A program made the translations under genes and the position numbers. DNA of 7,519 nucleotides from Tannerella sp. (GTDB lineage Bacteria; Bacteroidota; Bacteroidia; Bacteroidales; Tannerellaceae): positions 1 to 7,519 of the forward strand of contig JAISJX010000297.1 of the NCBI GenBank assembly GCA_031261145.1. Reading direction: 5' to 3'. A model generated the notes under the pieces. The model did no database searches, had not been told where the DNA came from, and saw only the letters and a program-made list of their open reading frames with translations. Positions 1 to 7,252 of this stretch are shown piece by piece. Within the stretch, counting starts at the first letter, position 1; every line of letters starts with the position of its first letter.

Positions 1-69
1 TTTTTCCTTATACATAGTGTAGAAGTACGATCCTACCATACCGGTTACACCTGTTATCAAAATCCTCAT
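1..69 (-). CDS. NAD(P)-dependent epimerase/dehydratase, N-terminal fragment (partial)
   Basis: Reading the minus strand from ATG at 69-67 gives 23 uninterrupted codons to the window edge. The peptide begins MRILITGVTGMVGSYF, a first beta strand followed by the glycine-rich G7-x-x-G10-x-x-G13 loop. This loop is the dinucleotide-binding signature of the extended short-chain dehydrogenase/reductase (Rossmann) family, which includes nucleotide-sugar epimerases and dehydratases. The protein would be a cytosolic enzyme, but substrate and exact reaction cannot be told because the catalytic YxxxK region lies outside the window. The start is supported by the motif falling right at the N-terminus, as usual in this family. 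It is divergent from the tamB operon, with about 130 bp between the starts, so it is not part of that operon. Only the N-terminus is visible, so the family call is reasonable and any finer call would be a guess. Confidence 0.72.
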   Translation of the reverse strand, partial: MRILITGVTGMVGSYFYTMYKEK

Positions 70-84
70 AAACCTTTTTTCATG

Positions 85-92
85 CAAAGGTC
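85..92 (-). promoter_or_regulatory. Possible -7 box for the leftward epimerase gene
   Basis: On the minus strand this reads GACCTTTG, one mismatch from the Bacteroidota -7 consensus TAnnTTTG. It lies 15 bp upstream of the ATG at 69, which would leave a very short leader. No clear TTTG -33 box is seen at the expected distance. This is a weak candidate. Confidence 0.3.
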
Positions 93-184
93 TGCATTTT
101 TTTTCAATTATAAAAATAATCAAACACCTGCAGAAAAAAATCTGTTTTTTATCCATCTATCTTCATCTTGAATAGAAAGTTTTG

Positions 185-192
185 TACCTTTG
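185..192 (+). promoter_or_regulatory. Bacteroidota-type -7 promoter element for the tamB-tamL operon
   Basis: TACCTTTG matches the TAnnTTTG -7 consensus of the Bacteroidota primary sigma factor exactly. The expected -33 TTTG, about 19-21 bp upstream, is poor: the bases near 162-165 read TTCA. Transcription would start around 197-200, so the leader before ATG 204 or ATG 213 would be only a few to about 15 nt. This position supports translation starting at 204/213 rather than at 276, because a promoter serving the TTG at 276 would leave a leader containing a short open frame. No strong Shine-Dalgarno sequence is present, which is normal for this phylum. Confidence 0.6.
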
Positions 193-203
193 CCCTTGAC
201 GAA

Positions 204-260
204 ATGAAAGTGATGGATAAAGGTACAAAAACATGGATCAAAAGGATAGGCTTTATTTGA
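204..260 (+). pseudogene. Original TamB N-terminus cut off by in-frame TGA (18-codon leader)
   Basis: From ATG 204 (or the nearer-consensus ATG 213) the frame reads MKVMDKGTKTWIKRIGFI and then TGA at 258-260. The same frame then continues LIPILLLVLIGSILLYIP into the large tamB frame with no shift. Joined together this is a textbook inner-membrane signal anchor: a basic segment (K, K, K, R) followed by a long hydrophobic helix. This is how TamB proteins begin. I infer that the TGA replaces a sense codon, most simply TGG (Trp) by a single G-to-A change. With the codon restored, the protein would be 1,552 aa from 204 or 1,549 aa from 213. Whether this is a real nonsense mutation, a sequencing error or a readthrough codon cannot be decided here. 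General reassignment of TGA is unlikely, because no other in-frame TGA occurs in about 2,300 codons of the two genes, Trp is written TGG, and both genes end in TAA. Confidence 0.75.
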
Positions 261-263
261 CTG

Positions 264-282
264 ATACCGATATTATTGGTAT
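264..282 (+). promoter_or_regulatory. Hairpin just after the in-frame TGA of tamB
   Basis: ATACCGAT (264-271) can pair with ATTGGTAT (275-282) around a 3-nt loop (272-274). This makes an 8-bp stem with one G-U pair, starting 3 nt after the TGA codon. It also includes the TTG codon at 276, the first plausible restart codon in the uninterrupted frame, in its 3' arm. The pairing is seen directly. A role in readthrough or in hiding the TTG start is inference, and a chance match in AT-rich coding sequence is possible. Confidence 0.35.
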
Positions 283-3200
283 TAATCGGTTCTATTCTTT
301 TATACATACCGGCTGTTCAGAATTTTGCCGTCAAAAAGGCATCGTTCTATGCGTCCGAATCGTTGGGAATGCGCATTGATGTCGGACGGATTCGATTGTC
401 TTTTCCCCTGAATTTGATGGCGCAAGATGTTTCCGTGACGGATGCGGCGCAGGATACAGTGCTGTATGTTCATCTCTTAACGCTGAATGTGAACCCGATA
501 CCGTTGCCGAGCCACAAAATAGCGCTTGACGGATTCCACCTGAAAGAGGCTCGGTTGAATACGAAGAATCTGATTGATGGCGTGGCGATAAGCGGGATAA
601 TCGGGCAATTGGACGCCCAAACCAATGGTATTGACTTGGCGAAAATGGAAGCCGTCGTGAACCGGTTAGAACTGTCGGATACGGATATAAGGCTTCGGAT
701 TGACTCCATCCCATCATCGCCGGATACTGTCCAAACGGCTGATAACTGGAAAATTTCGTCCGGTAAAATCCGGTTGCAACGTATCTCTTTTGCACTTCAA
801 TTGCCGCCGGATTCCATGCTAATCCACTCATTCTTTGAGGATATCGTATTAACCGGCGGAGATATTGACATGGAAGCGAAACGGTATGCGGTCTCACAAT
901 TGGTATTATCAAATGTAAATGTCGATTATGATACCGGTTCTCAACCTGTAAAAGAAGGATTTGACCCTTCGCATATCTCCGTAACCAACCTCCATGCCGG
1001 TTTTGATTCTTTGCTGTACCAAGGCAAAGAAATCAGCGCTTTGGTTCATACGTTCGCTTTCAATGAACGTTCGGGACTGGAAATCACGTCGATGAACGGA
1101 AGCCTCCGAAGTGACAGTACGGCTTTGACTGTCCCTCAATGGTCGTTGCAAACGCCTTATTCAAACATGAATGCGCAGGTAACCCTTCCGTGGACGATGC
1201 TTACGAAACAACCACAAGGGGCTTTTTTTATACAAATAGATGCGTCTTTAGATAAACGGGACATCTTGGTTGCGGCAGGAGAAAGGGCGAAGCATATAAA
1301 AGCTATCTATCCGGATGAGAAACTGACATTTAACGGATTATTGGAAGGCAACCCCGACAAAATCTGTCTCCACGAGCTACAAGCTACATTACCGAAAGTG
1401 TTTCAGGTAGAGGCTCATGGCATGATAGAAAAAATGGCTGACCGCCAATCGCGTTCCGGCGAACTCTATCTGGAGGCTTTTCTTCACGACAAAAATCCGC
1501 TGAACGACTTTTTGAGGAAGGAATATGCGGGACGGTTCAGCGTACCGGACAGTATGCACTTGGATATACAGGCTACGCTGGCGGAAGGAACTTATCAAAC
1601 AAAGACCTTATTGACTGAACAACAAGGGAAAGTCGCGCTTTCAGGCTGGTATAATGAGTTCCGGAAAGAGTACGAAGCTGAACTGAAGGCAGATAATTTA
1701 GGGCTGGCGCATTTTCTGCCGAAAGATTCCATTTTATACATAACGGCTTCTCTACAAGCGAAAGGGCGGGGGACGGATTTTTATGCAGACTCTACCCGGT
1801 TGCAATTGGATGGCGCATTGGCAGGTATGCAATACAAAAACCGGGAAATTTCCGGCATTTCATTAGACGGATCATTCCATAACCATCAGATACAAGCCTC
1901 TTTAACCAGTGAATACCCGTATGCGCGGGGAACCGTCACATTGGATGGCAACATTCGTAAACATGACGCACGCGGAATGTTGATTATGGATATGGATTCG
2001 TTGGATTTGTACGGATTGGGAATGTCGGACAGTCCGCTATCCGGGTCGTTCCAGATTTTTTCGGAACTGGAAACGGATTTACAAAAGCGCCACCAGTTTG
2101 ACATCACCTTGGGAAACTGGGAGATAACGATGGAAAAGCAAAAGATAAAACCGAAAACCTTAACCCTTCATACAAACGGAAACAACGACACCACCATAGT
2201 CTCCTTCCATACGGGCGATTTGGAAGTCATGCTTACAGGTAATTACGATTTGGGAACGCTGGTCGATAAATTAAATAACGCCGTAGCGATTCTCAGCAAA
2301 CAAATCAAGGCAGATACCACCCTCCATTTGCAGCAACTTCGCGCTTCGTTGCCGGATATAGCGCTGCAAATGAGCGCTGCACGCGATAATCCGATCTATA
2401 ACTACCTGCAAGAGCGCAGTATCTTTTTCGACCGTTTTACGCTTGATGCTTCTACTTCGCCGGAGAACGGAATACAAATGAACGGATTGTTATCCGGCTT
2501 GATTAAAGACACCACAAAGATTGATTCGGTGCGGTTTAACCTGTGGCAAGACACGGTTTCGGTAAACTATACTCTTGACGTCGTCAAAAACAAGTTCCGC
2601 CGACAAGCTCCCTTCAGAGCCGGTTTGAAAGGCAGTCTGCAAAACGAATCCGGCGACGTGGAAGTCTCTTATCAGGACGAATCCGGCGAGACCGGGTTGC
2701 TTTTGGGCGCCCGCGCCGGGAAACAGGCGGACGGCATCCGCGTACAGTTCTTCCCCGAACATCCGGTGATTGCATTTATCCCGTTCACGCTGAACAAAGA
2801 CAATTATGTTCACATCCGGAAGGCTCATGACATCTCGGCGCAACTTCGTTTAGACGGCGACAATTATGCCTCCCTGTGGCTTCATTCATTGGAAAATGAC
2901 AGCGTGATGGAAGAACTCTCCGTCGAAATCAGCAACATTAATCTGAACAAAGCCTTCAAAGGATTTCCAACGCTGCCGTCCACACAGGGTTTAGCAAACG
3001 TTTCAGTACGTTATATCCCAATGGATGAGAGCTATATAATGGTGGCCGATCTAAACGTTGATAGCCTGGTATGCGCAGGGCAGCCGATTGGCGAACTGCT
3101 TATGAGCGGCACCTATCTGCCTGTGGATAAGAATCAACACCAGGTGGACATGCACCTTTTCCATAACCGGCAGGAGGTTTCGGAACTTTCGGCGCTTTAC

Positions 3201-4862
3201 CAGTCGGATAAGACGGGACAGTTGAGCGGAACGATGAATATCAGTCAGTTTCCGCTTATGATAGTAAACCCGTTTTTTGCCGGGCAGGGCTATCTGAAAG
3301 GTACATTGCAGGGAAACATGGCTGTAACGGGCACAGACAAAAGCCCTCTGCTAAACGGTTATATACAGACCGATACAGCGTCCGTCAATGTCACGGCCGC
3401 CGACGCCAACCTGCGGTTCGACAACCAGAAAGTGGAAATCAAAGACAGCCGGATCCGGTTTAATCAATTCAATATCTATTCGGCAGGAAACAATCCTTTT
3501 ATCATCAACGGAACGGTTGATATACGGAACTTCAACCGGAGCGCCGCCGACATAAAGCTGACAACAAGCAAAATGCAACTCTTGGATGCAAAGAAAACCA
3601 AAGAAAGCATCGTTTATGGGAAATTATTTGTTGATTTGAACTCGACGATAAAAGGCCCGTTGAACGCATTGGTTATGCGGGGAAATGTTCATTTACTGGG
3701 AAATACCAATGTGACTTATATCATGAAAGAATCTCCCCTGACCGTTCGGGACAGGATGGATGACCTGGTGACATTTTCCTATTTCCAGGATACCATCCCG
3801 CGGCAAAGTCTGAGACGTTTTGCGGAAAGAGGCAACGCTTACAACCTTGTCACAGCGGGCGGTATGGATATGTCCATGAATATCCGTATCGACCCGGCCG
3901 TAAAGATAAAAGTCGATTTGGACGAAAAATCATCGAACCGGATTGAGTTGGAAGGCGGGGGCGACTTATCCCTCCAATACACGCAGCAGGGCGATTTGTT
4001 GCTGACCGGGCGTTATACGCTTTCGGACGGAATCATCAAATACAACATGCCCGTAATATCCAATAAAACGCTGAATATTAACAAAGACAGTTACATCGAA
4101 TGGCTTGGCGACCCGATGGATCCTTATTTGAACATAAAGGCCACCGAACGAATCCGTTCCTCCGTCAATCCTGACGGGCAATCCGCCCGTATAGTGAACT
4201 CTGATGCCGGCGTCAAAATCAAGGAACCCTTGGACAACATGGACTTGCAATTCACGATAGATGCCTTGGACGACGCTACCGTACAGAATCAGTTGGCGAT
4301 AATGAACGCAGACGAGCGAAGCAAACAAGCGGTCAGCCTGTTGCTTACAGGAATCTATTTGTCCGAAGGCGAAGACGGGATGATGAAAGTCGATATGGGC
4401 GCCGCGATAAATCATTTCCTCCAGAGCGAAATCAATAATGTCACCAACAGCCTGATTAAAGATGTGGACTTTAGCCTGAACATGGAGACCCGCGACAATA
4501 TGAATTTCGGCACAGGCACGGGGCAGCGAACCGACTATTCGTTTCGTTTCTCGAAACGCTTTTACAACGACCGGTTCAACGTCATCCTCGGCGGGGTGGT
4601 CTCGACGGGCGACGTCCCCAGCAACGCCTTTATCAATGACGCTTCCCTCGAATATCAACTGGATAACGGGGGAAACCGGTATGCCAAACTTTTCTATAAC
4701 CGGAAATACGAAAGCATGTTGGAAGGCGAAATCACCAAATACGGAACGGGTCTCGTTTTCCGCAGGAAGATGAGGCGCCTGACAGATATATTCCCTTTCA
4801 GGAAGCGGAAAACGGAAACAGAGGCGACGGACGAAAAACACGTAGAGGCAGATGAAAAGTAA
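276..4862 (+). CDS. tamB: TamB-like translocation/assembly module protein (DUF490 C-terminus)
   Basis: This is a very long protein, 1,528 aa from TTG 276. It would form the inner-membrane-anchored, periplasm-spanning arm of a translocation and assembly module. TamB/AsmA-family proteins build long beta-taco bridges that help outer-membrane protein assembly and/or lipid transfer. Residues 2-12 are the remaining half of a hydrophobic anchor, followed by YIPAVQNFAVKKAS, which resembles the segment that follows the anchor in Bacteroidales TamB proteins. Most of the chain is alternating beta-strand sequence (IRLSFPLNL near 40-50 and many repeats of this type) with no catalytic motifs. The TamB/DUF490 region lies at about 1070-1490 and includes LTGRYTLSDGIIKYNMPVI (near 1245) and FSKRFYNDRFNVILGG (near 1430). 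After it comes a short tail rich in charged residues that ends in TAA. The TTG start is used only because an in-frame TGA at 258-260 blocks the better start at 204/213. Begun at TTG, the protein lacks the basic N-region and half the anchor, so correct insertion is doubtful. The next in-frame ATG (369) would remove the anchor altogether. The family call is firm; the start is not. Confidence 0.9.
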   Translation: MVLIGSILLYIPAVQNFAVKKASFYASESLGMRIDVGRIRLSFPLNLMAQDVSVTDAAQDTVLYVHLLTLNVNPIPLPSHKIALDGFHLKEARLNTKNLIDGVAISGIIGQLDAQTNGIDLAKMEAVVNRLELSDTDIRLRIDSIPSSPDTVQTADNWKISSGKIRLQRISFALQLPPDSMLIHSFFEDIVLTGGDIDMEAKRYAVSQLVLSNVNVDYDTGSQPVKEGFDPSHISVTNLHAGFDSLLYQGKEISALVHTFAFNERSGLEITSMNGSLRSDSTALTVPQWSLQTPYSNMNAQVTLPWTMLTKQPQGAFFIQIDASLDKRDILVAAGERAKHIKAIYPDEKLTFNGLLEGNPDKICLHELQATLPKVFQVEAHGMIEKMADRQSRSGELYLEAFLHDKNPLNDFLRKEYAGRFSVPDSMHLDIQATLAEGTYQTKTLLTEQQGKVALSGWYNEFRKEYEAELKADNLGLAHFLPKDSILYITASLQAKGRGTDFYADSTRLQLDGALAGMQYKNREISGISLDGSFHNHQIQASLTSEYPYARGTVTLDGNIRKHDARGMLIMDMDSLDLYGLGMSDSPLSGSFQIFSELETDLQKRHQFDITLGNWEITMEKQKIKPKTLTLHTNGNNDTTIVSFHTGDLEVMLTGNYDLGTLVDKLNNAVAILSKQIKADTTLHLQQLRASLPDIALQMSAARDNPIYNYLQERSIFFDRFTLDASTSPENGIQMNGLLSGLIKDTTKIDSVRFNLWQDTVSVNYTLDVVKNKFRRQAPFRAGLKGSLQNESGDVEVSYQDESGETGLLLGARAGKQADGIRVQFFPEHPVIAFIPFTLNKDNYVHIRKAHDISAQLRLDGDNYASLWLHSLENDSVMEELSVEISNINLNKAFKGFPTLPSTQGLANVSVRYIPMDESYIMVADLNVDSLVCAGQPIGELLMSGTYLPVDKNQHQVDMHLFHNRQEVSELSALYQSDKTGQLSGTMNISQFPLMIVNPFFAGQGYLKGTLQGNMAVTGTDKSPLLNGYIQTDTASVNVTAADANLRFDNQKVEIKDSRIRFNQFNIYSAGNNPFIINGTVDIRNFNRSAADIKLTTSKMQLLDAKKTKESIVYGKLFVDLNSTIKGPLNALVMRGNVHLLGNTNVTYIMKESPLTVRDRMDDLVTFSYFQDTIPRQSLRRFAERGNAYNLVTAGGMDMSMNIRIDPAVKIKVDLDEKSSNRIELEGGGDLSLQYTQQGDLLLTGRYTLSDGIIKYNMPVISNKTLNINKDSYIEWLGDPMDPYLNIKATERIRSSVNPDGQSARIVNSDAGVKIKEPLDNMDLQFTIDALDDATVQNQLAIMNADERSKQAVSLLLTGIYLSEGEDGMMKVDMGAAINHFLQSEINNVTNSLIKDVDFSLNMETRDNMNFGTGTGQRTDYSFRFSKRFYNDRFNVILGGVVSTGDVPSNAFINDASLEYQLDNGGNRYAKLFYNRKYESMLEGEITKYGTGLVFRRKMRRLTDIFPFRKRKTETEATDEKHVEADEK
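4844..4862 (+). promoter_or_regulatory. tamB stop / tamL start overlap (translational coupling)
   Basis: The tamL ATG at 4852 lies inside the last codons of tamB, whose TAA is at 4860-4862, giving an 11-bp overlap in a different frame. AGAGG at 4844-4848 sits only 3 nt before the ATG, so it is a poor Shine-Dalgarno candidate. Ribosomes finishing tamB could reinitiate directly on tamL, tying the amounts of the two partners together. No separate promoter for tamL is evident. Confidence 0.65.
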
Positions 4863-7167
4863 ACACCTTATCCTGCTGATTCTGATTGCCGGGACGTGGA
4901 TTTCCTGCTCAAGCACGCGGCATTTACCTTCCGGGGAATTTCTGTACACCGGAACCCGGAAAATCGAAGTGACCGACAAGGTGGTCTCCTCCGCAGACGA
5001 AAGCGAGACCATGTCCGAAATCGAAGCCGCCCTGGCGCATCCGCCCAATGGCGCCGTCTTGGGAAGCTCGAAGTTCCGTTCTCCGTTCCCCGTCGGGTTA
5101 TGGGCGTACAACACCTTTGTAAACAAGCGGGGAGTTATTAACCGGTGGTTATTTAAGAGTTTTGCCGAAGCCCCCGTATTGATTTCCACCGTTAATCCTG
5201 AAATACGTTCCAAGATTGCGGAAAGCATCATGAAGGAGCATGGCTACTTCAACGGGACGGCCACGTACAAGCTGATTCCCGGCGGAAAGGACTCGCTGAC
5301 GGCCAAGATAGTTTATCAATTGACGATGAACGAACCCTATACGTATGATTCCATCGCCTATCGGCGGATACAGCACCGCGCCGACACGCTGCTCCAACTC
5401 TCGGATAAGAACCGGTTGCTGCACACGGGCGACCAGTTTAACGTGCTCCGCCTGGAAGACGAACGACAACGGATTACAGCCCTGATGCGCGACAACGGAT
5501 ACTTTTATTTCCGTCCCGATTACATTGCCTATCAAGCCGACAGCACGCTTGCCCCCCTGAAGGTTAGCCTGCGAACCGGACTGAAACAGGGTTTGCCGCC
5601 AAGCGCTTTGCGCCCCTGGAAAGTCGGCGCGATTACCGTCCACCTGAATGAATCCAACTATATGCAACCGACCGATTCGGTTCGCTACCGGGAGATGATG
5701 ATTTATTACGAAGGAAAGTTGCGCGTACGGCCGAAAGAATTGTACAACCAGTTCCGTTTCAAGCCCGGAGATGTTTATTCACAGAGCAAGCAGACCCAAA
5801 CGCAGGCAGGGTTGAACCGCCTGGGCGTCTTCCGTTACACCGAAATGCAATATACGCCGAAAGACACCACCTTCCGTTGCGACACCATCAACCTGAATGT
5901 GAACGCATTCTATGACCTGCCGCTAAGCGGGGAAATGGAGCTGAACTTCACCGCCAACAACAACCGGCGGGTCGGCCCCGGCTCCGAGATTTCCCTGACA
6001 AGGCATAACTTGTTCGGCGGAGGCGAAACGATGGGCGTCAGCCTGAAAGGCAGCTACGAATGGTTAGTCGGGAAAGACAATACCAAATCCAACTTCCTGA
6101 GAGATAATTACGAATACGGGATGACCAGTACGCTGACCTTCCCCACCATCGTCTTTCCCCGTTTCTATGACCGGAAGTACGACTATCAGGCGACCACCAC
6201 CTTCCAGCTATACACCGACCATATCAACCGCGCTGAATATTTCCGCCTCTTATCCCTCGGAAGTAACGTGACGTATGATTTCCGCCCCAACAAGATACGC
6301 CATCATTCGCTTTCCCCCTTCCGGCTGTCCTATAATCTTTTGCAGGAGAAAACGCCCCGCTTCGACAGCATTGTCGGGAATAATAAGGTGCTTTACCAGA
6401 GCTTGCGCGACCAGTTTATCCCCGCCATCAGCTATACATACACCTTAGACGATTCGCCCGTCCGGAAAGGGCGTCACACGATGTGGTGGCAGTTCTCCGT
6501 AACCGAATCGGGAAACATCCTTTCCGCCGCGTATGCCCTGGCCGGCACTGGGTTTGGGAAGGAAAAACACCTGTTCGGCAATCCTTTCTCCCAGTTCCTG
6601 AAAGTGACGAGCGAACTGCGGCACAACCACGTCTTAGACCGTAACCGCAACCTTGTCACCCGGCTTGGGATGGGCGTCATCTACAGTTACGGCAATTCCG
6701 AAGTGTCACCCTACAACGAACAGTTCCATATCGGAGGCGCCAACAGCATCCGCGCATTCAGTTCACGGAGCATTGGCCCCGGACGTTTCCACAACGGGGC
6801 AGGGGAGCGTAATACCATGCTTGACCATACCGGCGATTTGAAGCTGGAAGCTAATATAGAATACCGTTTTAACCTGATAGAGAAACTGGAAGGCGCCGTC
6901 TTCCTGGATGCCGGCAATGTCTGGCTACTCAAGAAAACGGAAGAGACCGGTCAGTCCAACTCATTATTTGAATGGAGACACTTCCTGAACGACGTAGCGA
7001 CCGGCACAGGGTTCGGTTTCCGCTATAATATAGATGTACTGGTCATCCGCTTGGATATAGGGATAGGTCTGCACCTTCCCTACGACACCGGCAAAAACGG
7101 CTACTTCAACATCCCGAACGCAAGCGAGGGAATGGGAATCCATATTGCCGTAGGCTACCCTTTCTAA
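4852..7167 (+). CDS. tamL: TamL-like BamA/TamA-family outer membrane lipoprotein
   Basis: This is a 771-aa Omp85-superfamily protein, expected to be the outer-membrane partner of the TamB protein upstream. The N-terminus is a lipoprotein signal: MKSKH, hydrophobic LILLILIAG (6-14), then W16-I17-S18-C19 with Cys19 as the likely lipidated residue. Lipid-anchored TamA relatives of this type are typical of Bacteroidota and called TamL. The segment after the Cys (HLPSGEFLYTG) and GSSKFRSPFPVGLWAYN are characteristic of this group as I know it. POTRA-type domains occupy roughly 30-350; the last is the clearest, from about W256 through FKPGD (303-307) to GLNRLGVFR (320-328). The beta barrel runs from about 355 to the end, with NLFGGGE at 386-392, IRAF at 633-636 (the loop-6 VRGF/Y position of Omp85 proteins) and FLDAGNVW at 684-691. 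It ends in YPF, an aromatic C-terminus as in barrel beta-signals. The start overlaps tamB by 11 bp and is fixed by the signal peptide. The sequence is full length with no break. GenBank-style names could also be 'BamA/TamA family outer membrane protein'. Confidence 0.93.
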   Translation: MKSKHLILLILIAGTWISCSSTRHLPSGEFLYTGTRKIEVTDKVVSSADESETMSEIEAALAHPPNGAVLGSSKFRSPFPVGLWAYNTFVNKRGVINRWLFKSFAEAPVLISTVNPEIRSKIAESIMKEHGYFNGTATYKLIPGGKDSLTAKIVYQLTMNEPYTYDSIAYRRIQHRADTLLQLSDKNRLLHTGDQFNVLRLEDERQRITALMRDNGYFYFRPDYIAYQADSTLAPLKVSLRTGLKQGLPPSALRPWKVGAITVHLNESNYMQPTDSVRYREMMIYYEGKLRVRPKELYNQFRFKPGDVYSQSKQTQTQAGLNRLGVFRYTEMQYTPKDTTFRCDTINLNVNAFYDLPLSGEMELNFTANNNRRVGPGSEISLTRHNLFGGGETMGVSLKGSYEWLVGKDNTKSNFLRDNYEYGMTSTLTFPTIVFPRFYDRKYDYQATTTFQLYTDHINRAEYFRLLSLGSNVTYDFRPNKIRHHSLSPFRLSYNLLQEKTPRFDSIVGNNKVLYQSLRDQFIPAISYTYTLDDSPVRKGRHTMWWQFSVTESGNILSAAYALAGTGFGKEKHLFGNPFSQFLKVTSELRHNHVLDRNRNLVTRLGMGVIYSYGNSEVSPYNEQFHIGGANSIRAFSSRSIGPGRFHNGAGERNTMLDHTGDLKLEANIEYRFNLIEKLEGAVFLDAGNVWLLKKTEETGQSNSLFEWRHFLNDVATGTGFGFRYNIDVLVIRLDIGIGLHLPYDTGKNGYFNIPNASEGMGIHIAVGYPF

Positions 7168-7172
7168 TGGCA

Positions 7173-7202
7173 CGCAGATTCCGCAGATTTCAGACGCAGA
7201 TT
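7173..7202 (+). repeat. Clustered CGCAGATT words (three copies)
   Basis: CGCAGATT occurs exactly at 7173-7180, 7182-7189 and 7195-7202, beginning 5 nt after the tamL stop. From memory, ACGCAGATT-type iterations are found as interspersed intergenic repeats in many Bacteroidota and other genomes. Here the cluster seems to be one arm only, since no reverse-complement arm is visible in the window. Confidence 0.5.
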
Positions 7203-7222
7203 TTTAATCCATTCAAATGAAG

Positions 7223-7235
7223 TCCCGACGCGGGA
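7223..7235 (+). terminator. Short GC-rich hairpin after tamL (weak terminator candidate)
   Basis: TCCCG (7223-7227) pairs with CGGGA (7231-7235) around the loop ACG, 56 nt after the tamL stop. The sequence that follows is A-rich (AAATAATAAG) rather than a T-run, so it does not fit an intrinsic terminator for the plus strand well. It is the nearest compact GC stem downstream of the operon. Confidence 0.25.
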
Positions 7236-7252
7236 AATAATAAGATAAAAAC

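Noticed and set aside
128..150. Palindromic CAGAAAAAAATCTG plus A-run/T-run pairing in the divergent region, as an operator or terminator
   Set aside because: The pairing is almost entirely A-T in low-complexity sequence, and both flanking genes point away from it, so no terminator is expected here and the symmetry is likely compositional.
258..260. UGA reassigned to a sense codon throughout the genome (alternative genetic code)
   Set aside because: No other in-frame TGA occurs in about 2,300 codons of tamB and tamL, Trp is written TGG many times, and both genes have ordinary TAA stops. The features are those of Bacteroidota, which use the standard bacterial code.
258..300. Selenocysteine insertion at the tamB TGA
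   Set aside because: The downstream stem has a 3-nt loop and starts too close to the stop to resemble a bacterial SECIS. A selenocysteine within a membrane anchor would also have no evident role.
2645..2690. Direct repeat of ACGAATCCGGCGA in tamB (about 33 bp apart)
   Set aside because: It encodes two copies of ESG(D/E) in an ordinary beta-rich stretch and keeps the frame; most likely a chance local repeat with no further copies seen.
2490..2843. A 117-codon minus-strand open frame inside tamB
   Set aside because: It is an antisense shadow of a strongly coding frame, with no start context, motif or promoter of its own.
3966..5231. A 421-codon open frame on the minus strand across the tamB/tamL junction
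   Set aside because: It lies wholly opposite two well-supported genes. Its translation shows no recognisable domain or motif, and long antisense frames are common opposite GC-richer, stop-poor coding sequence such as this.
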